This document shows, piece after piece, positions 1 through 6,301 of a stretch of DNA of 8,975 nt. Origin of the DNA: Fidelibacterota bacterium (lineage in GTDB: Bacteria > Fidelibacterota > Marinisomatia > Marinisomatales > TCS56); assembly GCA_013203015.1 (NCBI GenBank), contig JABMPO010000046.1:1-8975 (forward strand). The letters are read 5' to 3'. Position 1 is the stretch's first letter, and every line of letters starts with the position of its first letter. Position numbers and translations under genes: made by a program. Under the pieces are notes generated by a model, which saw nothing but the letters and a program-made list of their open reading frames with translations, made no database searches and had not been told where the DNA came from.

Positions 1-597
1 AGTATATTTTTAAAGCGCTTTATGAATTTAAATGATTTGAATTTTGGTGGCGTAATCATCAATAAAGTCCGTGATGTTGAAGAATTTAATACAAATTACC
101 TTGGCTATTTTAATGAAGTGGGAATCCCGGTGCTGGGGATTTTACCTTACCGTTCGGAACTAACCTATCCATCATTAAGGTTCATTTCGGATATATTATT
201 TGCCAAGATATTATCTGGTGAAAAAGGACTTGATGCAATAATTAAGAATATATTTGTAGGGGCCATGGGTGCGGATGCAGTTTTGCGAGTCCAAAAATTT
301 AAAAAGGAACATAAGCTGGTCATTACCAGCGGTGACCGAAGTAATATGATTCTTGCTGCCTTGGATACCTATAGTAAAGGTATTGTCCTAACAAATAATA
401 TCTTGCCGTCGGCCAATCTTATTGCTCGGGCAGCTACGGAAAATATTCCCATGTTGATGGTTTCAAACGATACCTACCAAACAGCGAAGAAGATTGATGG
501 AATTGTTCCGTTGCTGACCACCAAAGAGATGTTCAAAATAGATATTTTGACTGATCTAGTTCAGCAGAATGTTGATATAAAAAGCATAATTAGCTGA
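1..597 (+). CDS. DRTGG-domain protein (BioD-like P-loop/DRTGG family), 5' end missing
   Basis: Partial gene: the frame is open from base 1 through the first Met at 22 to the TGA at 595-597, so the true start almost certainly lies upstream. Numbering from that Met, residues 9-16 (GGVIINKV) match the late part of a dethiobiotin-synthetase-like P-loop domain (AAA_26), where a strand ending in 'NKV' is typical. Residues about 77-160 form a DRTGG domain, with the signature TSGDRSN followed by ILAALD, then GIVLTNNILPS and IPMLMVSNDTY. This pair of domains is also the regulatory N-terminal half of long phosphotransacetylases (Pta); here the protein stops after DRTGG and has no catalytic PTA domain. 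Family members are usually about 350 residues and are often found near acetate/acyl-CoA genes, so a sensing or regulatory role in acyl-phosphate metabolism is plausible but unproven. No function is assigned beyond the domains. Confidence 0.85.
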   Translation, partial: SIFLKRFMNLNDLNFGGVIINKVRDVEEFNTNYLGYFNEVGIPVLGILPYRSELTYPSLRFISDILFAKILSGEKGLDAIIKNIFVGAMGADAVLRVQKFKKEHKLVITSGDRSNMILAALDTYSKGIVLTNNILPSANLIARAATENIPMLMVSNDTYQTAKKIDGIVPLLTTKEMFKIDILTDLVQQNVDIKSIIS

Positions 598-608
598 CAT
601 TTCACTTA

Positions 609-649
609 AATCGGGTAATGTCAAGACAGTCTATCGAACTGTCCCGATT
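609..649. other. Two-part inverted repeat between the DRTGG gene and the DUF1232 gene
   Basis: An inner perfect 6-bp repeat, GACAGT (625-630) and ACTGTC (638-643), encloses a 7-base loop. An outer perfect 6-bp repeat, AATCGG (609-614) and CCGATT (644-649), stacks directly on the inner right arm and leaves a 10-base bulge on the left (615-624). As RNA this would be a bulged stem-loop of 12 pairs. There is no T-run after it, so it is not a classical intrinsic terminator. It could be a factor-assisted 3' end for the upstream gene, or, as DNA, a 19-bp operator-type dyad upstream of the DUF1232-plsX pair. The choice between these is open. Confidence 0.4.
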
Positions 650-692
650 CAATTAATGTAATAGTGATAATTATTAATTAAATTCGCGGCGT

Positions 693-1079
693 ATGAAGAA
701 AACAGTCAGTTTCAAGCTCACAGATGAAGACATCCAGCGCTACGAAAAACAAATTGCCGCCATTGATCTGAATATTGAAGATGAATTATTACAGAAAATT
801 GCAGTAAAAATTAAATCGATCGTTACTTCCGGTAATATATCATCCATTCAGCTCAGCCTGATTGAAGATGTCTCAAAACTGGTCATAATTCTCAGAAAAG
901 TGGATAATCTTGAGCTATCTGTTAAACGCAAGATCTTGTTTGCATTGCAATATTTTTATGATCCGGAGGATGATATCCCCGACCGGGTTACTCAATTGGG
1001 ATTTTTAGACGATGCTATACTGGTTAAATGGATTATTGATCCGATACTGACGAAATACCCGGAATATTTTCAAATCTGA
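693..1079 (+). CDS. DUF1232 (YkvA-like) domain protein
   Basis: A 128-residue protein. The N-terminal 70 residues are charged and helical-looking (several Asp/Glu/Lys-rich helices, no signal peptide). The C-terminal part, about residues 77-115, carries the DUF1232 signature: a hydrophobic helix (ILFALQYFYD), then DPEDDIPD (90-97) and LGFLDDA (102-108), matching the family pattern 'Y..sP.DliPD..p.lG.lDD'. The function of DUF1232 is unknown; many members are small and membrane-associated, but I see no clear transmembrane span here. It lies 31 bases upstream of plsX on the same strand and is likely cotranscribed with it, in the slot often occupied by rpmF or a fatty-acid regulator in other bacteria. 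No Shine-Dalgarno site precedes the ATG. The start is taken as the first Met of the frame and is moderately certain. Confidence 0.75.
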   Translation: MKKTVSFKLTDEDIQRYEKQIAAIDLNIEDELLQKIAVKIKSIVTSGNISSIQLSLIEDVSKLVIILRKVDNLELSVKRKILFALQYFYDPEDDIPDRVTQLGFLDDAILVKWIIDPILTKYPEYFQI

Positions 1080-1110
1080 AGCTGCTAGAACAAATTTTAT
1101 GGGAAATTAA

Positions 1111-2178
1111 ATGAATCCAATTACTATTGTTGTTGATGCTATGGGTGGTGATAACGCGCCACAGGCAGTTATTCGTGGTGTTGTGATGGCCGCCAAAGAC
1201 AATCCGGTGAAGATAATTTTGGTTGGAGACGAAAAAAGTATCAAGAAGGAGCTTGCTAATCAAAAATATCCGGAAGGGTCCATAGTAATACATCCGACCG
1301 ACGAACAAATTGATATGGATGAAACCCCACAGGAAGCAGTGACAAAGAAAACCGGGTCATCTATTGTTCAGGCAGCTCAAATTCTTGGTGCTGATAAAGC
1401 CGATGCTCTTATCTCAGCCGGCAGTACCGGTACGGTTGTATTTGCATCAGCTAAATATATTCCGCGTATTTATGGGGTTCGACGCACAGCTATTGCAACA
1501 GTTTATCCAACTTTGAATGAATTGAAACGCGATGATTATTTGGCTCTGATGCTCGATGTGGGAGCAAATATTCATTCCTCGTCAGAAGAGTTGGTTCAAT
1601 TTGCGCTTATGGGTGCCGGCTATGTTTCTGAGGTCCGCGGAATTGAAAAACCAATCGTTGCTCTCCTGAACATCGGGGAAGAGGAGACTAAAGGCGGCGA
1701 AAAAATGAAACTGACCTATCAGATTCTCAAGAAAATTCCCAATATAAATTTTTATGGAAATATCGAGGGTAAAGACTTGATGCGTGGCGTAGCCGATGTA
1801 ATCGTAACTGAAGGATTTGTCGGAAATACAGTAATCAAAACCCTGGAGGGAGCTGCCCAGACCGTCAGCCACTTGGGAAAAATAGCATTTAAAACCAAGC
1901 TAATGTGGAAAATTGGATTAATAATGTTATCAAAAGGTATACAAGCTTTAAAAGAAGTGACCGATTATTCAGAATATGGTGGCGCACCGTTGCTGGGATT
2001 TGAAAAAATAGTTATTATTGCCCATGGTAGATCGAATCCCAAAGCCATTTCTAATGCAATCAAAGTCGCCAGTAAATGTGTGCGTGATGATTTATGCGGA
2101 CATATTTCCCACAAAATCAAAGATTATGAGATAGATACTTCGCGAGAATTTTTCCAGATGGTTCGTGAGTCCGATTAA
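1111..2178 (+). CDS. plsX: Phosphate acyltransferase PlsX
   Basis: PlsX converts acyl-ACP and phosphate into acyl-phosphate, the donor used by PlsY to acylate glycerol-3-phosphate, so it feeds phosphatidic acid synthesis at the inner membrane face. The 355-residue length is normal for the family. Conserved blocks appear in order: VDAMGGDNAP (8-17), SAGSTGT (102-108), LLNIGEE (185-191), GNIEGKD (216-222), VTEGFVGN (232-239), YGGAPLLG (289-296) and AHGRSN (304-309). The usual 'DGF.GN' block here reads EGFVGN, a conservative Asp-to-Glu change. The ATG is preceded by GGGAA at 1101-1105, a modest ribosome site with a 5-base spacer. Unlike many genomes, no fabH or fabD follows; the next gene is a TPR lipoprotein after 151 bases. 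PlsY is not in the window. Confidence 0.97.
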   Translation: MNPITIVVDAMGGDNAPQAVIRGVVMAAKDNPVKIILVGDEKSIKKELANQKYPEGSIVIHPTDEQIDMDETPQEAVTKKTGSSIVQAAQILGADKADALISAGSTGTVVFASAKYIPRIYGVRRTAIATVYPTLNELKRDDYLALMLDVGANIHSSSEELVQFALMGAGYVSEVRGIEKPIVALLNIGEEETKGGEKMKLTYQILKKIPNINFYGNIEGKDLMRGVADVIVTEGFVGNTVIKTLEGAAQTVSHLGKIAFKTKLMWKIGLIMLSKGIQALKEVTDYSEYGGAPLLGFEKIVIIAHGRSNPKAISNAIKVASKCVRDDLCGHISHKIKDYEIDTSREFFQMVRESD

Positions 2179-2329
2179 TTTATTATCATTTTGCTGAACT
2201 CTGATAAAATGACCAGCCTGTGATAGATCAGGTTTGGGTAAAACGAAACATTCAGGCGCTTAAAGTATTATCATCCTATTGAGTTCAACCATCTGCACTA
2301 AAAATGTAAGGTCAAACTAAATTTATTTC
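2179..2329 (+). other. 151-bp intergenic region with possible RNA structure
   Basis: No ORF of note. On the transcript, TGAACTCTGATAA (2195-2207) can pair with TTATCA (2268-2273) and, past a 7-base bulge, with GAGTTCA (2281-2287), closing a region of about 90 bases. Inside it CCTG (2217-2220) can pair with CAGG at 2229-2232 (stem extended by CCAG/TTTGG pairs with one bulge), or GCCTG (2216-2220) can pair instead with CAGGC at 2253-2257. A separate 7-bp repeat, TCATTTT (2186-2192) and AAAATGA (2206-2212), competes with the long stem. None ends in a T-run. This could hold the plsX 3' end, the promoter and the leader of the downstream operon, but AT-rich spacers give chance pairings, so confidence is low. 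No convincing -35/-10 pair was found. Confidence 0.25.
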
Positions 2330-4138
2330 ATGATATTAAGAAAATCATTCTTGAAAACGGTAACAACACTTAAAATATTGCTTATTCTGTCCTTATTGGG
2401 AATTAGCAGTTGTGCTTATTTCAATACTTTTTACAATGCCAGGGAATATTATGATTTAGCTGAAGAGAAACGGCTTGAAAAAGTTGGTGAAACGGTACCC
2501 AGAGCCGCGCTTGACGCTTATCTGAAGGTGATAGAAAAATCACAACGTGTTTTGGATAAATATCCCAATTCACGCTATCGTTATGAAGCAATATTATTGA
2601 TGGGGATATCACGTTATCATCGCGGCGAAGTACGTAAAGCCGAATCTTTATTTAGAACGCTTGAACAGGAAAACCCGGAGGATTATAGTGCTGAAGCCAG
2701 ATTCTGGCAGGCAATGTGTAAATGGAAACTGGGAAAAATTCAGGCTGCGCTGAATAAATTGGGATTGTTACAGTCTGAAGTCGCCGATTCGAATTTTAAG
2801 GCTCGAATTTATCTGGCAAAAGCAGATATTTATCTAAATGAAAAACTTAATTCTAAAGCCTTTTCCAATCTTGAACAAGCTGCCGAATTAACCCGTGATT
2901 CCAACGAACGAAGCCAGATATATTATCAAATTGCAAGTTTGGCTTTTAATAATCAGGATTACAAATTGGCTTTTCGCGCTAATCGACAAGTAATTAAAAA
3001 TACGCTGTCAAAAGCACGCTTATCCGATGCCCAGTTAAATATTATTAAAATATACCGCCAACAGGGAGATTACAAGTCAGTAGTATCCAAAGTAGAAGAT
3101 TTACTGGTAGACGACCAATATAAAAATATCCATACAGCTTTGGAATTAGAGTTAGGAAATTCGCTTTATGATCAAGGTGATTTACCGGGAACTATCACCC
3201 AGATGGAAAAAATTATTGCAGATTATCCAAAAACAAGTGAGGCGGCCGAAGCTTATTTTATTATTGGCAAAATCCAATTAAATTATCGGCACAATCTGGA
3301 TTCGGCAAAAATTATATTTGAAAAATCCGTAAAAGAAAACAGGAAATCAGCGGTCTACTTGCAGGGTCAGGAGATCAGTAAAAATATTAATGCCTATTTA
3401 GCTGAGCTAGAAAAGATTGAGAAAAATACTGTTTTACTCAGTGTCTCCGAGGAAAATTCTGCCGACAGCGTGGCAATTGATTCTTCAATAGGTTTTAATA
3501 AGGCTGCGATAGACAGCCAGAGAATTTTTAATAATATTGCTGAAAGTTTATATAAATTAGCAGAATATGAACTATTTCATTTTAATTATGCGGACTCTGG
3601 AAAAAAATTACTGAATGATATTATTGAATTTTACCCGGGTACAGATTATCATCCGAAAGCTTTATTCACATTAAATCGTTTTGCTCTTTTGAATAATGAA
3701 TCTGATCGGGCGAAAATGTTGGCCGATTCGATTTTATCCCAATATCCTGAATCTGAATATGCTGATTTTATCAGAAAGGATGATAAGAGAGATTTGTTAC
3801 CATCTGATTCAGAGCTATTATTGCGTCAGGCTGAGGTGGCCTGGATGAGCGATAAATACTTGGCGATGCAGTACACTAAATCAATTTTGGCAAGTGATAC
3901 TACCAGTGAAAATTCGGCAAAGGCTGCGTACTTTTTAGCATACCATTATGACTTTACGTTCAATATAGCTGACAGCGCACTGGCATACTATCAGCTACTT
4001 AGTAAATATCATCCCGAAAGTGAACAAAATGCTGCGGCGATCTCTCGAAGCCGACAAATTGAGCGGTCACTAGCTCCGGCGGAAGAATTACCAATAACAA
4101 ATCCTGTAATCCAAGATTCAATTGTAAACGATGATTAA
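2330..4138 (+). CDS. TPR-repeat outer-membrane-type lipoprotein
   Basis: A 602-residue predicted lipoprotein. A basic start (RKSFLK) and hydrophobic stretch (about 14-26) lead to the lipobox ISSC, with the lipidated Cys at 28. The mature protein begins CAYFNTFYNA, an aromatic motif I associate with TPR lipoproteins of FCB-type bacteria. Helical TPR or Sel1-like pairs, often ending in 'YP.s' turns, are visible at about 63-118, 155-220, 270-335, 405-478 and 528-570; residues 360-395 look like an acidic linker and 580-602 a disordered tail. TPR lipoproteins of this kind scaffold envelope complexes (BamD and PorW/SprE are known examples), but I cannot assign it to either. An in-frame stop at 2318-2320 limits the start; no Shine-Dalgarno site sits at normal distance (AAGG is 18 bases off). 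Its end overlaps pyrK by 8 bases. Confidence 0.85.
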   Translation: MILRKSFLKTVTTLKILLILSLLGISSCAYFNTFYNAREYYDLAEEKRLEKVGETVPRAALDAYLKVIEKSQRVLDKYPNSRYRYEAILLMGISRYHRGEVRKAESLFRTLEQENPEDYSAEARFWQAMCKWKLGKIQAALNKLGLLQSEVADSNFKARIYLAKADIYLNEKLNSKAFSNLEQAAELTRDSNERSQIYYQIASLAFNNQDYKLAFRANRQVIKNTLSKARLSDAQLNIIKIYRQQGDYKSVVSKVEDLLVDDQYKNIHTALELELGNSLYDQGDLPGTITQMEKIIADYPKTSEAAEAYFIIGKIQLNYRHNLDSAKIIFEKSVKENRKSAVYLQGQEISKNINAYLAELEKIEKNTVLLSVSEENSADSVAIDSSIGFNKAAIDSQRIFNNIAESLYKLAEYELFHFNYADSGKKLLNDIIEFYPGTDYHPKALFTLNRFALLNNESDRAKMLADSILSQYPESEYADFIRKDDKRDLLPSDSELLLRQAEVAWMSDKYLAMQYTKSILASDTTSENSAKAAYFLAYHYDFTFNIADSALAYYQLLSKYHPESEQNAAAISRSRQIERSLAPAEELPITNPVIQDSIVNDD

Positions 4139-4922
4139 CGAATCCGGTCGGATAATCAGTAATCTAAAAATCGCTTCAAACATCTGGCGGTTGGATATAC
4201 AATTACCACAAATAGTTGCTAAGCGTCCACATCCGGGACAATTTGTTGAATTATTAATTGATCGTTCATTTGCCAAACCACTTCGACGCCCAATGAGCAT
4301 TGCCGGCTATACTGCCGATGTTTTGTCCATTATTTATAAAACATTTGGTGAAGCCACAAGAATTTTAACAACCAAGATTGCTGGTGATTTCATCGATGTT
4401 ATCGGTCCTTTGGGTAATTATTTTGAACTAATTGAAGATGATTATTCTACTCCGGTATTAATTGCTGGTGGTGTTGGTATACCACCAATTCTATGGCTGC
4501 ACCAGGAATTAAATCGACAGAAGCAAAAACATTTTTTGATTATCGGCGCTCGTACAAAAGCCGAGCATTTTATCACTCCTGACAATGAAAATACCCTTTT
4601 AACCACTGATGATGGCAGCCTGGGAATTAAGGGGACAGTTATTCCGGTGTTAAAAAAAATAATATCAAATGTTGTAGGGACCCGTATCTTTGCTTGTGGA
4701 CCGGAACCAATGTTAAAATCAATTCAGAAAATTGCTCTCGCCACCAAGCAACCTGCGCAATTATCGATTGAAAGCCATATGGCCTGTGGAGTTGGTTTAT
4801 GTCAAGGTTGTGTCATCAAAAGGCGAAATTATCAAGAGACCGAGCATTCCTACCAGGTTAAATACGTCCTGGTGTGCTCTGATGGTCCTGTATTTAAGGC
4901 CGGGGAAATAGATTTTGACTAA
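4131..4922 (+). CDS. pyrK: Dihydroorotate dehydrogenase B, electron transfer subunit PyrK
   Basis: PyrK carries FAD and a 2Fe-2S cluster and passes electrons from PyrD's FMN to NAD+, in the fourth step of UMP synthesis. The 263-residue protein has a ferredoxin-reductase fold: GQFV (36-39), the FAD motif RRPMSI (52-57), GPLGNYF (92-98), the nucleotide motif GGVGIPP (113-119) and CGPEPM (189-194). Cluster ligands are Cys219, Cys224, Cys227 and Cys249, followed by SDGPVF. The last spacing is 21 residues, against 14 as I recall for the Lactococcus lactis subunit, so the Fe-S loop is longer here. The ATG lies inside the end of the TPR gene (ATGATTAA, start and stop overlapping by 8 bases), suggesting coupled translation. 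PyrK's partner pyrD follows directly, which makes the assignment firm. Confidence 0.96.
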   Translation: MINESGRIISNLKIASNIWRLDIQLPQIVAKRPHPGQFVELLIDRSFAKPLRRPMSIAGYTADVLSIIYKTFGEATRILTTKIAGDFIDVIGPLGNYFELIEDDYSTPVLIAGGVGIPPILWLHQELNRQKQKHFLIIGARTKAEHFITPDNENTLLTTDDGSLGIKGTVIPVLKKIISNVVGTRIFACGPEPMLKSIQKIALATKQPAQLSIESHMACGVGLCQGCVIKRRNYQETEHSYQVKYVLVCSDGPVFKAGEIDFD

Positions 4923-5832
4923 CCTGACAATAAAAATAGGCCAAACAGTTTTTAAAAACCCTGTATTTGTAGCATCAGGAACCTTTGGATATGGAACAGA
5001 AATCAACGATCTCACTGATATTTCGGCCTTAGGTGCCATTATAACAAAATCCATAACACTCCATCCGCGTGAAGGGAATCCCCCACCGAGAACTATCGAA
5101 ACATTGGGGGGAATGATCAACTCCATTGGATTGGCAAATATGGGTGTGGATAATTATATCCGGGATATGTTGCCGCTATATCATCAGTTTCCCACAAAAA
5201 TAATTGTCAATATTGCCGGTTCCACAATGGAGGAATATTTGCAGGTTCTTAAAAAATTTGAATCTGTTTCATCCAACATTACCGGTTATGAAATAAATAT
5301 ATCCTGCCCCAATGTTAAAGAAGGGGGTATGGCATTTGGCGTCAATGCCGATTTTACCGCTCGCTTGACTGAGCAATTACGGAGCCTTACCCAACGGTTA
5401 TTAATTGTTAAATTAAGTCCTAATGTTACTGATATTACGCAAATCGGAAAAGCCGCCCAGAGGGCTGGTGCCGATGCAGTTTCTGCGATTAATACACTGG
5501 TTGGAATGAGCATCGACAGTACAACCAGGAAAAGTAATATTTACACAACTTATGGGGGCTTGTCCGGACCTGCAATAAAACCAGTTGCCCTGGCTTGTGT
5601 GCATAAATTATTTCTTAAACTTAAAATTCCGGTTATTGGTATTGGGGGAATCACAAATGTCTCCGATGCCATCGAATTTGCTTTAGCGGGCGCTGTTGCG
5701 TTTCAAGTGGGAACAGCAAATTTCCGTGATCCGGATATTGGCCGAAAAATAGTATACGAATTAGACGATTACTGTACGCAGAATAATCTAAAGTATTCAG
5801 ATCTAAAAGGACAGGTTATTCGCTACCAATGA
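4915..5832 (+). CDS. pyrD: Dihydroorotate dehydrogenase B, catalytic subunit PyrD (class 1B)
   Basis: Oxidises dihydroorotate to orotate with FMN in the cytoplasm, pairing with PyrK to reduce NAD+. The 305 residues carry the class 1 blocks: NPVFVASGTFGYG (15-27), KSITLHPREGNPPPR (45-59), GGMINSIGLAN (65-75), NISCPNVK (128-135) with the catalytic base Cys131 typical of class 1 enzymes, KLSPN (166-170), GGLSGPAIKP (214-223), IGIGGI (241-246) and FQVGTANF (263-270). There is no N-terminal membrane anchor, so it is not the quinone-linked class 2 enzyme. The start is TTG at 4915, within TTGACTAA, overlapping the pyrK stop by 8 bases; no ATG occurs before residue 67, and the protein from TTG begins exactly where family members do. 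A GGGG run at 4902-4905 may act as ribosome site. Its TGA overlaps the next ATG by 4 bases. Confidence 0.97.
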   Translation: MTNLTIKIGQTVFKNPVFVASGTFGYGTEINDLTDISALGAIITKSITLHPREGNPPPRTIETLGGMINSIGLANMGVDNYIRDMLPLYHQFPTKIIVNIAGSTMEEYLQVLKKFESVSSNITGYEINISCPNVKEGGMAFGVNADFTARLTEQLRSLTQRLLIVKLSPNVTDITQIGKAAQRAGADAVSAINTLVGMSIDSTTRKSNIYTTYGGLSGPAIKPVALACVHKLFLKLKIPVIGIGGITNVSDAIEFALAGAVAFQVGTANFRDPDIGRKIVYELDDYCTQNNLKYSDLKGQVIRYQ

Positions 5833-6281
5833 GAGCTGCCAATTTTATTATTATAATGGCAGTTATAATACTGGTTGCCTGCTCCTCATCGCCACGTTAT
5901 GGGCACGGAACTACCAATCGGAAAGAAAAACCGTCAGTAAAATATAACAGATCGACAAAAAAAGTTTTACATGGTGTCAGCTCGTTTTATGCTAAAGATT
6001 TTCACGGAAAATTAACCGCCAATGGTGAAATATTTGATATGTACGGTTTAACTGCTGCTCATAAAACATTGCCGCTTAACACGATTGTGCGAGTCACAAA
6101 TGTTGCCAATGATAAATCTTTGATTCTGAGAATTAATGATCGTGGTCCATATGTTAAAGGTCGCATTCTGGATTGTTCTTATGGCGCAGCCCTTAAACTC
6201 GGTTTTGTTAATGAAGGAACCGCAAAAGTAAAGATTGAGATTATTGAAATAGGGGATAATAAATACATGAAACATGATTAA
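5829..6281 (+). CDS. RlpA-like lipoprotein (septal ring lytic transglycosylase family), no SPOR domain
   Basis: A 150-residue protein: signal sequence with hydrophobic core (about 6-16), lipobox LVAC with lipidated Cys18, a short Ser/Lys-rich linker to about 46, then a single double-psi beta-barrel (about 47-141). The RlpA blocks are complete: GVSSFYAKDFHGKLTANGE (49-67), LTAAHKTLP (74-82), VRVTN (87-91) and RINDRGPY (101-108). Glu67, His78 and Asp104 fall at the same spacing (11 and 26 residues) as the catalytic Glu, His and Asp I recall from Pseudomonas aeruginosa RlpA, so lytic transglycosylase activity on denuded peptidoglycan is plausible. The C-terminal SPOR domain that sends E. coli and Pseudomonas RlpA to the septum is absent, so septal targeting is doubtful. 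The ATGA overlap with pyrD and the 20-base gap to the lipid kinase place it in the same operon. Confidence 0.92.
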   Translation: MRAANFIIIMAVIILVACSSSPRYGHGTTNRKEKPSVKYNRSTKKVLHGVSSFYAKDFHGKLTANGEIFDMYGLTAAHKTLPLNTIVRVTNVANDKSLILRINDRGPYVKGRILDCSYGAALKLGFVNEGTAKVKIEIIEIGDNKYMKHD

Positions 6282-6301
6282 AGGAAGGGACGCGTAGGGG
6301 T

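Noticed and set aside
1033..1308. Minus-strand 91-codon open frame across the DUF1232/plsX junction
   Set aside because: It is antisense to two well-supported genes and shows no recognisable domain.
2330..4138. Naming the TPR lipoprotein as PorW/SprE or BamD
   Set aside because: Only the lipoprotein-plus-TPR architecture and a loosely similar aromatic N-terminus match; no specific signature was seen and BamD is much shorter.
4915..5832. PyrD as the quinone-dependent (class 2) enzyme
   Set aside because: There is no N-terminal membrane helix, the base is Cys131 rather than Ser, and pyrK lies immediately upstream.
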